From assembly GCF_027923465.1 (NCBI RefSeq), contig NZ_BRLB01000018.1, positions 1-64,000 of the forward strand: a DNA stretch of 64,000 nt, read 5' to 3'. Shown here piece by piece: positions 45,516-54,486 of the stretch. Source of the stretch: Vallitalea longa. Lineage in GTDB: Bacteria > Bacillota > Clostridia > Lachnospirales > Vallitaleaceae. Both the position numbers and the translations under genes were made by a program. The notes under the pieces are model-generated. The model saw nothing but the letters and a program-made list of their open reading frames with translations, searched no databases and was not told where the DNA came from. Numbering within the stretch: the first letter of the stretch is position 1; the number at the start of each line of letters is the position of its first letter.

Positions 45516-46709
45516 ATGGGAAATTCTAATTATAGAGAGAAAAAAGATTTAGTTTTGATTATGATATCCACTGTAATTTCGTCGTTCGGAGATTATATTT
45601 TTGATATAGGTGTACTTATTTATTTATATAAATTGACTAACTCTCCCATGGTAATAGGTGGTTTTTTATTGTCTCAATTATTACCATCTGTGGTTTATCT
45701 ATTTGTCAGTGGATTGATTATTGATTCTTTTGACAGGAAGAAAGTCATTATATGTATTAATATATGTAGATTTTTTATTCTACTTTTGTTACTTTTTAAC
45801 CAGTCGATTTATTTTATTTATCTGATCACTTTTATCTTAGGTGTTTTAGATGATTTTGCTAGAACTCTTAATCATACACTTATACCAAGTTTATTTGATA
45901 AAGAATATTTGTTGAAAGTTAATTCGAGTCTTTCACTTCTAGATTCTATTTCCATAATGGTCAGCCCTGTTTTAGTTACTTTAATAGTCGGTAAAACGGG
46001 TTTTGCGGGAATTGTTATTATTAATGCTTTTACTTTTTTGATAATTTCATTTATATATCTCTTTATTAAATATAGAGAAGACTCTACTTTTCGACCAACG
46101 GGTAGAAAGAATTTAATTAAAACTGTTAAATTGGGAATTAAAGAAATAAGTCATAATACATTTATACAGAAAACTCTAGTTTCATGGAGCTTTTTTATGT
46201 TAGGTATCGGATTATCATCCACTCTATTGATTTTTGTCATTACAGAAAAGATTGGACTGGCTGAAGAATTCTATGGTTATGTGACTATGGCGGAAGGCGT
46301 AGGGATGTTTATAGGTTCTTTTCTGGTACTTAAGAAAAATAGGAAAATACAAACTAAGTTATTGGTTACAACGGGACTTATAATTTCATGTGTCAGCTAT
46401 CTATTGATTGGATATTCGACAATTGTTTTGACGATTATGGTAGGGTCAATACTTGTTGGATTAGCGGCATCTTTTTGTCCCCTTGGATTCAGGACCTCAA
46501 TTCAGACTGAAATAGAAGAGAAATTTCTTGGACAAACATTCATTATCATAAGATTTGTGGTAATAATGCTAAGATCTCTTGGTGTATATTTATCAGGAAT
46601 GTTAGTTCAGTTTATGGACATACCGTATGTTTATCTTTTGGCAAGTATAGTAACTTTGGTTTCTGTATTGTTATATGTAAGAGGGAAAAAACAAATAGAT
46701 GTTGTATAG
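45516..46709 (+). CDS. MFS transporter, probable peptide exporter
   Basis: A 397-residue protein with about 12 membrane helices and MFS landmarks: the loop 2-3 motif (GLIIDSFDRKK) and a second half beginning near residue 215. The type resembles MFS_3 'transmembrane secretion effector' proteins often found beside peptide and siderophore genes. Located directly after the RiPP precursor, it is the only candidate exporter in the cassette; no peptidase-containing ABC exporter is present, so leader removal, if any, needs another protease. Ribosome site AAGGAGAG is 7 bases before the ATG. Confidence 0.75.
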   Translation: MGNSNYREKKDLVLIMISTVISSFGDYIFDIGVLIYLYKLTNSPMVIGGFLLSQLLPSVVYLFVSGLIIDSFDRKKVIICINICRFFILLLLLFNQSIYFIYLITFILGVLDDFARTLNHTLIPSLFDKEYLLKVNSSLSLLDSISIMVSPVLVTLIVGKTGFAGIVIINAFTFLIISFIYLFIKYREDSTFRPTGRKNLIKTVKLGIKEISHNTFIQKTLVSWSFFMLGIGLSSTLLIFVITEKIGLAEEFYGYVTMAEGVGMFIGSFLVLKKNRKIQTKLLVTTGLIISCVSYLLIGYSTIVLTIMVGSILVGLAASFCPLGFRTSIQTEIEEKFLGQTFIIIRFVVIMLRSLGVYLSGMLVQFMDIPYVYLLASIVTLVSVLLYVRGKKQIDVV

Positions 46710-46782
46710 AATATAAACTCAAAAATGTTTGGTACTAAAGAAAGTAATTTTCAATATCTATATTACATAGAATTTTATGATA

Positions 46783-46816
46783 AAACCCAATTCAGATGTA
46801 TAGTTGAATTGGGTTT
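46783..46816. terminator. Terminator of the RiPP cassette
   Basis: A perfect 12-bp stem AAACCCAATTCA (46783-46794) with TGAATTGGGTTT (46805-46816), loop of 10 bases. It lies between converging genes and can serve both. Confidence 0.8.
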
Positions 46817-46883
46817 GTACTTAAATTATAAATAACTAGTATCATATTATTTTACCAACAATACTAATCCTATGATTCGGATT

Positions 46884-47876
46884 TTAATAATCCAAACACC
46901 TGTAATATCTTCTAATAGCGAGAGGATGTCTTCTCTTATGCTCAAGATGAACAGAGATTCTCTGGCAGATCGCTCTCATGATAAAAGGAGATATTAATTC
47001 TCTATATTTTTCATCTATATTATCAAAAGAGTAATCTTTAGTATCAAAAACAGTAACATTGGCACTGATTTTTTGAACGAAATCATCAACACGGTCCATT
47101 ATAACACGTGAGTTATCTTCACCTTTAAAAAGTATTACGCTAGTATCTCTATCAATAACCTCCAGTGTTCCATGGAAGAAGTTGGAACCAGATACGAATT
47201 TAGTACGCATCCATTGCATTTCTTCTAATATGCACATAGCATAACAATAAGCCCATCCCTCTAGATTACCAGAACCAATGAAATATTGTATTGGAGCATC
47301 TTTATATTTTTCTGCATAGATTTCACACTTCTTATCTGCATCTTTCTGCACTTGACAAAGTATAGCAGGAAGGTTCTGTATGTTCTCGATAAAATCTGCA
47401 TATTCAGTATATTCGCCATTATTATACATAAACCTAAGTGATGTACTAAACCAAAAATAATAAGGTCCGCTATTGCCATTAATAACATAATCTACTTTCT
47501 CAGATAATATTGAATTTTCGTTTCCAATGTATCCAAGTACTTTTGCTCCAATTTTATGTACATAATCTACAGCCTCTACGATTTCTTTTGTATCACCTGA
47601 TTTTGATTCGATAACAACTATACTGTTTTTGTTAAGATGAAAATTTCCTAAAGCAACTAGATTTGCAGCATTTTCAACATGAAGATTTAATGTGGAGTGA
47701 GATTTTACAATACTTTCAGTTTGTTTTGCATAAGCAATTGTACCTCCTATACCAACAAAGAATATATTGCTATAGCCTTCATTACATATTTTATCCACCG
47801 TAGTTTCTACGTCTTTGATGATATCTAAACCACTTTGTTCTGTTTGCAAAAATTCTTTTTCATTGAAATTAAACAC
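46884..47876 (-). CDS. SIS-domain sugar-phosphate deglycase/isomerase, FrlB-like
   Basis: A 330-residue protein with two SIS domains (FVGIGGTIAYAKQ, ESKSGDTKEIVEAV in the first; GSGNLEGWAYCYAMCILEEMQW with the HGTLEV segment in the second) and the C-terminus HPLAIRRYYRCLDY. This is the FrlB/AgaS-like pattern of enzymes that split 6-phospho-fructosamines into glucose-6-phosphate and an amine. A GTG at 47876, 8 bases after AGGAGG, is the likely start; a longer ATG frame from 47948 runs through the promoter. It is a paralog of the 54487-55464 protein and divergent from the PHP gene. Confidence 0.78.
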   Translation of the reverse strand: MFNFNEKEFLQTEQSGLDIIKDVETTVDKICNEGYSNIFFVGIGGTIAYAKQTESIVKSHSTLNLHVENAANLVALGNFHLNKNSIVVIESKSGDTKEIVEAVDYVHKIGAKVLGYIGNENSILSEKVDYVINGNSGPYYFWFSTSLRFMYNNGEYTEYADFIENIQNLPAILCQVQKDADKKCEIYAEKYKDAPIQYFIGSGNLEGWAYCYAMCILEEMQWMRTKFVSGSNFFHGTLEVIDRDTSVILFKGEDNSRVIMDRVDDFVQKISANVTVFDTKDYSFDNIDEKYRELISPFIMRAICQRISVHLEHKRRHPLAIRRYYRCLDY

Positions 47877-47922
47877 TAAGATTACCTCCTTATGATAAAT
47901 AGACTTGTATTGTAACATAGTA

Positions 47923-47949
47923 TATTGTATCATAATGTTATAATACAAT
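47923..47949 (-). promoter_or_regulatory. Operator candidate before the first FrlB-like gene
   Basis: Read toward the gene, the sequence is TTGTATTATAACATTATGAT followed by ACAATA. The string TATTATAAC is shared with the promoter of the FrlD-like kinase gene (50126-50134), in the same orientation and just upstream of a -10-like box. ATTGTAT/ATACAAT also forms an inverted repeat (47924-47930 with 47943-47949). Possible site of the GntR regulator. Confidence 0.4.
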
Positions 47950-48085
47950 CAAGATATAATTATTTACTATATGTCACCATTTAGCTTTAGTCGACATAAT
48001 GTGATATAATTTATGGGTTGATAAATATTAATAACAGAATTGACAATAGGATAAAAATTATAATTTTATCTAGAAGGAGTTATTC

Positions 48086-48901
48086 ATGATTATGAAAAGA
48101 ATTTATCAAGATTATCATATGCATAGCAGTATTTCACCTGATGGGAATTCATCTATGGAAGATATGTGCAGATCAGCTATAGACAAAGGATTCAAGGAAA
48201 TCGCAATTACAGATCATTATGAATTTTACATAGATGGAGTAGCTAGCTATAGATTCAATGAAGCATATTTGGATGAATATTTTATAGCTATCAATAAGTG
48301 TAAAGACAAATTCAGTGATAGAATAATAATCAAAAAAGCTATTGAATTAGGACAGCAGCATTTACAACACGAGAAAGCAAACAGGATATTGGAATCATAC
48401 AAATTTGATTTTGTGCTTGCCTCCGTACATAAAATAAGGAATCTGGATCTTAGTCAGATCAATTATAATCATAGTATAATAGACATTTATAGTAAAAGAT
48501 ATTTAGAAGAAGTATATGAGTTGGCTGACAATGAAGATTTTGATTGCCTTGCACATTTGGATTTGATTAAGAGATATGCTTCGAAAAATAATATAAAAGT
48601 TAATTTAGCTAAATATAAAGATGAATTATCTCAAATATTCAAAAGATTGATTGATAAGAATAAAGGTATAGAAATAAATACTTCTGGTTTGAGACAAGGA
48701 TTGAATGAGCCAATGCCTTCTTTAGAAATATTAAAACTATATAGAGCTGCAGGCGGTGAAATTATTACTCTAGGTTCAGATTCTCACAATATTCAAGATA
48801 TCGGAAGAGATTTTGAAAAAGCTTATGATATAATTAAGGCAGCAGGATTTGATAGTATCTATACTTTTGATAATAGAGAAAGTAAACGTATACAGTTGTA
48901 A
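48086..48901 (+). CDS. PHP-domain phosphatase, HisK-like
   Basis: A 271-residue metal-dependent PHP-fold enzyme: YHMHSSISPDGNSSMEDM and ITDHYEF at the N-terminus, ASVHKI in the middle, LAHLDLIKR and GSDSHNI near the end give the expected His/Asp/Glu metal ligands. The family includes histidinol-phosphate phosphatase, but no histidine biosynthesis genes are near. In this place, between a SIS protein and the GntR gene of a fructosamine locus, it may dephosphorylate a sugar-phosphate intermediate; that is inference. AGAAGGAG lies 6 bases before the ATG. Confidence 0.75.
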   Translation: MIMKRIYQDYHMHSSISPDGNSSMEDMCRSAIDKGFKEIAITDHYEFYIDGVASYRFNEAYLDEYFIAINKCKDKFSDRIIIKKAIELGQQHLQHEKANRILESYKFDFVLASVHKIRNLDLSQINYNHSIIDIYSKRYLEEVYELADNEDFDCLAHLDLIKRYASKNNIKVNLAKYKDELSQIFKRLIDKNKGIEINTSGLRQGLNEPMPSLEILKLYRAAGGEIITLGSDSHNIQDIGRDFEKAYDIIKAAGFDSIYTFDNRESKRIQL

Positions 48902-48992
48902 TGAATTGTTATAACATGTCTTTGTTTTTTTTATGGATTATGATATACTAACAATGAAGAGGTAAAGAATATATAATAAAAAGGAGAAAGCC

Positions 48993-49712
48993 ATGGATAG
49001 AACACCACTTGATAAAAATTCGAGTGTGCCCTTATACCGACAATTAATTGAAGCTATCAAGGATGATATTACTAATAATATTTTGAAACCAGGGGATCAG
49101 ATACTTACGGAAATTGAACTGAGTGAAAAATATCAGGTTAGTAGAATCACTGTAAGAAAAGCTATTGGTGAGTTGGTAGAAGAAGGTTACCTAGTTAAAC
49201 AACAAGGAGTAGGAACTTTTGTAGCGGAAGTCAAACTCGTAAGAAATATGAATAAATTTATGGGATTTAGTATGTCTTGTGAAATATTAGGGAAAGTACC
49301 ATCTGCTACTTTATTGTTTGCAGGATTAATTAATGCTACTGATAGAGATAAAAGAGAATTAGGCTTGGATGACAGTGTCGCTAATGTTTTATCAATTAAA
49401 CGTATACGTTATTGTGACGATGAACCTGTTATGGTAGAAGATACTCGTTTTTCAACAGAATATTCATTTCTCTTGACTGATAATTTAGAGGGTTCCCTTT
49501 ATAAGTTATTGAATAAACATGAGACCGTCCCATTGGAAGGTAGGACAGAATTAGATGTATGTTATGCAACCGACGAAGAAGCCCAGTTATTAAATATAGA
49601 AAGTAATACTCCATTGCTATTACTCAGATGTGTCTGTTATGATAAAATGGGAAATCCTATACATAATAGTAGACAAGTAGTCAATCCTAAAAAATTCAAA
49701 ATGATAATATAA
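48993..49712 (+). CDS. GntR-family (HutC/UTRA type) regulator, FrlR-like
   Basis: A 239-residue regulator: GntR winged helix (VPLYRQLIEAIKDDI ... LSEKYQVSRITVRKAIGELVEEGYLVKQQGVGTFV) followed by a UTRA effector domain (residues about 90-235, with RIRYCDDEPVMVE and TPLLLLRCVCYDKMGNPI). UTRA domains bind small sugars or sugar phosphates. Its setting beside FrlB- and FrlD-like genes makes it the probable repressor of the fructosamine genes, released by a phosphorylated Amadori compound. Confidence 0.82.
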   Translation: MDRTPLDKNSSVPLYRQLIEAIKDDITNNILKPGDQILTEIELSEKYQVSRITVRKAIGELVEEGYLVKQQGVGTFVAEVKLVRNMNKFMGFSMSCEILGKVPSATLLFAGLINATDRDKRELGLDDSVANVLSIKRIRYCDDEPVMVEDTRFSTEYSFLLTDNLEGSLYKLLNKHETVPLEGRTELDVCYATDEEAQLLNIESNTPLLLLRCVCYDKMGNPIHNSRQVVNPKKFKMII

Positions 49713-49715
49713 TTG

Positions 49716-49747
49716 CTGATTTGCTAATGTGAATCAGTTTTTATTAT
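49716..49747 (+). terminator. Terminator of the GntR gene
   Basis: CTGATT (49716-49721) pairs with AATCAG (49732-49737) around a 10-base loop, followed by TTTTTATTATTAT. Short stem but good T run, directly after the stop codon. Confidence 0.5.
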
Positions 49748-50115
49748 TATATGGATATCATTTATCTTATTTTTACATATCTATTCAACTAAATGCTTAA
49801 AGTGATTATTAATCCATATTTCCATAAACGTTATGATACATTTTAATACATAAAAAATTAATATAATTAATTGAAAGATAAATTGTATATTATTCTAATT
49901 ATATATTAGACTAATTAATAATATTATATATATAAGTATTTAATAATAACTTGTTAAGTGATTAATTATATTAGTTGTAAAATAATAATATTGCGTATTA
50001 ATTAATGCACAATAAATACTAAAAGTTAACCATAATATTTTTTGTATAATATGTATAAAAAATCTACAAAATAATATATAAAACCAACAAATTATACAAT
50101 ATATTATTTTTTTTG

Positions 50116-50145
50116 TTGCAATTGGTATTATAACGTAATATAATA
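50116..50145 (+). promoter_or_regulatory. Promoter and overlapping operator of the fructosamine operon
   Basis: TTGCAA (50116-50121) and TATAAT (50139-50144) are spaced by 17 bases. TATTATA (50126-50132) and TATAATA (50139-50145) form an inverted repeat covering the spacer and the -10 box, where a GntR repressor would block transcription. The string TATTATAAC recurs before the divergent FrlB-like gene. Confidence 0.5.
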
Positions 50146-50186
50146 AATGTATAGATAAAACATAATACTTTTAAGGGGGCATCAAT

Positions 50187-51083
50187 ATGCTACTAGTGCT
50201 TGGATTGGGAGATAATGTTGTAGATAGATACATTAATACAAAAACAATGTATCCTGGAGGCAATGCTTTGAATTTCGCAGTTTATGCAAATATACTTGGT
50301 ATAAAAGCTTCTTATCTTGGTGTATTTGGTGATGATGAGGCAGGGAAACATGTATATCAGACTTCAAAATCATTAGGTATAGAAATGAATCATTGTAGAT
50401 TTTTTCAGGGGGAAAATGGGTATTCAGAGGTAAAATTAGTGGAGGGTGACAGAGTATTTGTAGGTTCTAACAAAGGTGGTGTATCTGCAAAGCATCCATT
50501 AGGTCTTAGTAAAATAGATTTTTCTTATATTAATGATTTTGATATTGTACATACAAGCTGTTTCAGTTTTATAGAAAATGACTTAGTTGATGTAAGAAAA
50601 TACGGTAAGTTCATTTCTATGGATTTTTCTAATCGTTATACTGAAGATTATCTAGAACGATGCTGTAAGTATCTCGACTGTGCAAGTATTTCATGTAGTG
50701 AGATGAAAGATGAAGATATCACTCAATTGATGAAAAATATCATTTCATATGGTTGTAAACATATAGTTATTGCAACTAGAGGATCAAGAGGAGCATTACT
50801 ATTAGTAGATGGTAAGTTCTATGAACAGTCTCCTTGTTTAGTTGATGCAGTTGATACAATGGGAGCAGGTGATTCATTTATTACAGCTTTCTTGACTGGC
50901 TATATCAATGATATGAAATACGCAGTTGATTTTTCTGATGAATCAGGAAATAAGGGTATTACGAAAATAGAAGAATATAAAGATTTAATAGTTAGAGCTA
51001 ATCTATATAGAGCAGCAATTTTTTCATCTAGTATTTGTAGCTGTGATGGGGCATTTGGTTTTGGTAAGAGTTATAGGAAATAA
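50187..51083 (+). CDS. frlD: PfkB-family kinase, FrlD-like (fructosamine 6-kinase)
   Basis: A 298-residue kinase. The start LGLGDNVVDRYINTKTMYPGGNALNFAVYA, with the PGGNALN signature, and the end VDTMGAGDSF (catalytic base D229) follow the fructoselysine 6-kinase FrlD closely rather than ribokinase or fructokinase. It should phosphorylate O6 of an imported fructosamine (Amadori product) to give the FrlB substrate. It heads an operon with a binding protein, two permeases and an FrlB-like deglycase, the same gene content as the Bacillus frl operon. Symbol given by similarity of motif and context. Confidence 0.78.
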   Translation: MLLVLGLGDNVVDRYINTKTMYPGGNALNFAVYANILGIKASYLGVFGDDEAGKHVYQTSKSLGIEMNHCRFFQGENGYSEVKLVEGDRVFVGSNKGGVSAKHPLGLSKIDFSYINDFDIVHTSCFSFIENDLVDVRKYGKFISMDFSNRYTEDYLERCCKYLDCASISCSEMKDEDITQLMKNIISYGCKHIVIATRGSRGALLLVDGKFYEQSPCLVDAVDTMGAGDSFITAFLTGYINDMKYAVDFSDESGNKGITKIEEYKDLIVRANLYRAAIFSSSICSCDGAFGFGKSYRK

Positions 51084-51226
51084 AAGCTTCAATTAAGATA
51101 TAATGAATGCTATTTCTCTTTTATCAATGAAGGGTTTTCTACTTAAAAGAGAATTTAGATAAATTATATATTTAGTTTTTAGATGTATCCAAAACTTTAT
51201 TATTACTATTATGGGAGGACAATAAT

Positions 51227-52534
51227 ATGAGAAGAAGATTAGGTAGAATTTTTGGAGTGTTACTAATAGTTGTTATGTTGTTTTCGTTAACAGCATGTAG
51301 TAAATCCAATGATGTAAGTAATGGGGAAGATAAAGAAAAAAAAGTAATCAAATTATTTCACAGATTTCCTGATGAACCTTTCAATTCATTTATTGAAAAA
51401 ATAGTAGCAGAATATGAAGCAGATCATCCTGATATTGATATAGTTGTATCGAGTGCTCAGAATCAGCCGTATAAGGAAAAAATAAAAGTAGTAGTAGGAA
51501 GTAAAGATTGTCCAGATGTCTTTTTCAGTTGGTCAGGAGAATTTTCAGAACGTTTTTTAAGAGAAGGATTGATCATGGATCTTACAGAATCTTTTAATAA
51601 TGATCAGGAGTGGAAGAATTCACTTCTTGAATCACAAGTCAATGAGTACAGAAGTGGTGATATCCTATATGGAATACCATTTAGATTAGATGCTAAGATG
51701 ATGTTCTATAACATTGATATTTTTAAGGAGAACAACTTGGAAATTCCAAAAACTTGGGACAAGTTTATTGAAGTATGTGAGGCTTTAGAAGCTAAGGACA
51801 TCACACCTATATCATACGGTAACCAAGATCAATGGCCATCATCTCACTACATAGGAAGTCTTAATCAGATGTTAGTCGATAATGATACCAGATTAAAAGA
51901 CCTAGAACCTGCGACAGGAGAATTTACTGATCCTAATTATTTAAAGGCATTGGAGTATTATCAGCAATTAATTCCATATTTTAATGATTCTGTAAATGGT
52001 TTACCACATGATATGGCTCGTAATAATTTCGCTCAAGAAAAAGCTGCTATGTTTTTTGCAGAATTAGTTGAAATTACATATCTAGCTGAGGAAAATCCAG
52101 ACTTGAATTATGGAATGTTTAGTTTCCCACTTATTGAAGGGGAAGGAGACCCAACATTATTAACTGGTTCACCAGAAGGTTTTGTTGTTTCTGCTAATAC
52201 TAAATATCCAGAAGAAAGTATAGAATTTCTAAAATACTTTACAGGACCTGAAGTGGGTAAAAAAGAAGTCCAAGAGGTTGGATGGTTCAATGCAGGAATT
52301 GGAATTGTAGAAGGACTTGAAGACCAGAAATTGCTTGAGGCTTATGAAGTAATAAAAAGCGCTAAGACAATGTCTGGATGGTTTGATGCTTCATTGTATT
52401 CAACTATTGCCAATGAATATTTGACATCAATTTCTGATCTTACTAATGGGGATATAACTCCAGAAGAAGTCATGGAAAAGATTCAAAAGGTAGCAGAGGA
52501 AGCTAGAAATACATCCAGTACAGAAGTTGAATAA
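51227..52534 (+). CDS. ABC importer solute-binding lipoprotein (FrlO-like)
   Basis: A 435-residue MalE-type lipoprotein: lipobox LTAC at about residue 25, then KKVIKLFHRFPDEPFNSF and a two-lobed sugar-binding domain with typical GTW-like GLPHDMARNNF and PEESIEFLKYFTGPE segments. It is likely to bind fructosamines such as fructoselysine or fructose-amino acids, in line with its operon; the fold alone cannot prove this. It is followed by a hairpin that sequesters the next ribosome site, so it is made in excess over the permeases. Confidence 0.8.
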   Translation: MRRRLGRIFGVLLIVVMLFSLTACSKSNDVSNGEDKEKKVIKLFHRFPDEPFNSFIEKIVAEYEADHPDIDIVVSSAQNQPYKEKIKVVVGSKDCPDVFFSWSGEFSERFLREGLIMDLTESFNNDQEWKNSLLESQVNEYRSGDILYGIPFRLDAKMMFYNIDIFKENNLEIPKTWDKFIEVCEALEAKDITPISYGNQDQWPSSHYIGSLNQMLVDNDTRLKDLEPATGEFTDPNYLKALEYYQQLIPYFNDSVNGLPHDMARNNFAQEKAAMFFAELVEITYLAEENPDLNYGMFSFPLIEGEGDPTLLTGSPEGFVVSANTKYPEESIEFLKYFTGPEVGKKEVQEVGWFNAGIGIVEGLEDQKLLEAYEVIKSAKTMSGWFDASLYSTIANEYLTSISDLTNGDITPEEVMEKIQKVAEEARNTSSTEVE

Positions 52535-52569
52535 TTAAAATGTTAGGTGCTCTATTATCTTCATAGGTG

Positions 52570-52591
52570 CACCTTTCTTATCAGAAAGGTG
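52570..52591 (+). promoter_or_regulatory. Hairpin covering the ribosome site of the first permease
   Basis: CACCTTTC (52570-52577) pairs with GAAAGGTG (52584-52591), loop TTATCA. The right arm contains the AAAGGTG that serves as ribosome site for the ATG at 52601, so folding would reduce translation of the permease relative to the binding protein. Confidence 0.6.
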
Positions 52592-52600
52592 GTGGATATT

Positions 52601-53479
52601 ATGATGAAAAGGAAAAAACTAGTTCCTTACTATTATATAATACCGGGATTATTCATGGTTCTATTCTTTGTTTATATACCAGTTATATGTAACTTCATTT
52701 ATAGTTTTTTTCACTTATCATCGTATTCTTCAACAAAAGTATTTGCAGGTTTTGATAATTATATAAAACTATTTACAAATGATACTTTCCCAATAATGAT
52801 GAAAAATAATATTATGTATGCAGTTATTTCATTAATTGTACAAGTAGGCTTTGGTACTGTAATTGCATTACTATTGGAAAGTAAACTAACAGGAAGATTA
52901 AGGAATGTTTATAGAAATATATATTTTTTACCAGCACTGATCTCTTTAACTGCAGTTGGTCTATTATTTACATTTATCTATTCACCAGATGTCGGACTTC
53001 TTAATTCTGCACTGCGTGCAATGGGATTAGAGAATTTAACTCAGTCGTGGTTGGGAAATTCTAAAACAGCTATTTACTGTATTATTGCTATGAGTCAATG
53101 GCAGTTTACAGGATATATAACTCTGCTTATGGTTGTTGCTATACAAAATATACCGAGAGATTATTTGGAAGCAGCTGCTATTGATGGGGCAGGACCATTC
53201 AGAAGAGCTGTTAATATAATGATTCCCCTTGTAAAAGAACAATTATTGGTATGTTCAATAATTACTATCATTGGTGCGTTTAAACTATTTACAGAAGTAT
53301 ACTCAACAACTAGTGGAGGTCCTGGCAACAGTTCTCAGGTTCTGGGAGTATATCTATATCAGAACGCATTCCTACATGACAAAATGGGTCTGGCAGCGGC
53401 AACAGGAGTATTGATTTTCATAATAACCGTTACTATTTCAATCATACAGATAGTTGTAACTAAATCAGGTAAAGTATAG
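52601..53479 (+). CDS. ABC sugar permease, MalF type (FrlN-like)
   Basis: A 292-residue permease, six membrane segments, with N-terminal PYYYIIPGLFMVLFFVYIPVICNFIYSF and EAA loop RDYLEAAAIDGAGPFRRAVNIMIPL. The start at 52601 (or 52604) follows the ribosome site AAAGGTGG; the longer frame from 52547 runs through the hairpin. It pairs with the next gene. Confidence 0.83.
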   Translation: MMKRKKLVPYYYIIPGLFMVLFFVYIPVICNFIYSFFHLSSYSSTKVFAGFDNYIKLFTNDTFPIMMKNNIMYAVISLIVQVGFGTVIALLLESKLTGRLRNVYRNIYFLPALISLTAVGLLFTFIYSPDVGLLNSALRAMGLENLTQSWLGNSKTAIYCIIAMSQWQFTGYITLLMVVAIQNIPRDYLEAAAIDGAGPFRRAVNIMIPLVKEQLLVCSIITIIGAFKLFTEVYSTTSGGPGNSSQVLGVYLYQNAFLHDKMGLAAATGVLIFIITVTISIIQIVVTKSGKV

Positions 53480-53489
53480 GAGGGTAGCC

Positions 53490-54347
53490 ATGTTAGCTAA
53501 CGAGAGCGTACAGATAAATAATACAAAAAAGAATAAAATATTATCTGTTTTATTGAACATATTCTTTATTATCTTGGTAATAAGTATTTTTCTCCCATTA
53601 ATATGGTTACTGATAAACTCATTGAAAAGCAATAATGAACTTTTCAATAATTCATTAGCATTACCTAGTAAATGGCTGTTCAGCAATTATGCTGAAGCAT
53701 GGGGAAAAGGATTATTTTCTTATTTTAAGAATTCACTTATAGTAAGTTCGGCTTCATTGATATTAATCATTACAATCAGTGCATTATTAGCTTATGGACT
53801 TACAAGATTTCATGTAAAAGGAGGTAACATTATCTTCTTTATAATTCTTGGCGGAATGGCTCTATCGGAACAAGTTGCTTTAGTGCCTCTTTACAAGATG
53901 TTACAGGCAATGAATTTATATAATACGTATTTTGCTGTGATTCTACCATATATAGCATTTCGTATACCGTTTACAGTATTTTTGATGAGAGCATATTTCA
54001 TTACAATACCAAAAGAACTAGAGGAAGCAGCTTACATAGATGGATATAACAGTTTTCAGATATTTTACAAGATTATTGTACCTATAAGTAAACCTGTTTT
54101 TGCTTCTTGTGCAATTGTTAATCTTAATTTTGTATGGAATGAATTCCTATTTGCTAACGTTTTTCTTGAGAGTAAAGAGATAATGACAATACCTATAGGA
54201 TTAATGACATTTCAAGGAGATATGAAAGCTAATTATACAGTTATGTTAGCTGGAATTGTTATTGCATCAATACCTATGATACTGATTTTCTTATCAATGC
54301 AAAAGCAATTCATTAGAGGTCTGACAGCAGGATCGGTTAAAGGTTAG
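53490..54347 (+). CDS. ABC sugar permease, MalG type (FrlM-like)
   Basis: A 285-residue permease with EAA loop KELEEAAYIDGYNSFQIFYKIIVPISKP and the C-terminus QKQFIRGLTAGSVKG. AGGAGGG overlaps the stop codon of the preceding gene and is 5 bases before the ATG, indicating coupled translation. The ATPase is again missing from the operon. Confidence 0.85.
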   Translation: MLANESVQINNTKKNKILSVLLNIFFIILVISIFLPLIWLLINSLKSNNELFNNSLALPSKWLFSNYAEAWGKGLFSYFKNSLIVSSASLILIITISALLAYGLTRFHVKGGNIIFFIILGGMALSEQVALVPLYKMLQAMNLYNTYFAVILPYIAFRIPFTVFLMRAYFITIPKELEEAAYIDGYNSFQIFYKIIVPISKPVFASCAIVNLNFVWNEFLFANVFLESKEIMTIPIGLMTFQGDMKANYTVMLAGIVIASIPMILIFLSMQKQFIRGLTAGSVKG

Positions 54348-54355
54348 TTATGATA

Positions 54356-54391
54356 ATTCTTTATTTCATGTACAAGCATAAAATAAAGAAT
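54356..54391 (+). terminator. Hairpin between permease and deglycase genes
   Basis: ATTCTTTATTT (54356-54366) pairs with AAATAAAGAAT (54381-54391), 14-base loop. There is no T run, so this may be a processing or partial termination signal. The following gap also carries a GTTATATAATGTTATATA region (54412-54429) that resembles the GTTATAATA operator motif of the locus. Confidence 0.5.
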
Positions 54392-54486
54392 AATCTACTC
54401 AAAAACATAACGTTATATAATGTTATATATTAAATGTATATAATTTATAAAATAATAATAAAAAATATAAAGGAGAGTAATTAATC

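Larger units (their letters stand above)
49713..50186. other. Intergenic region before the fructosamine uptake operon
   Basis: 474 bases, very AT-rich. It starts with a short terminator (49716-49747) and ends with the promoter and operator candidates at 50116-50145 and the ribosome site AAGGGGG at 50173-50179. Between about 49750 and 50100 I see no gene and no convincing structure. Confidence 0.5.

Noticed and set aside
48086-48901. PHP gene as a histidine biosynthesis gene (hisK)
   Set aside because: No other histidine gene is near and the neighbours are fructosamine genes; PHP phosphatases have varied substrates.
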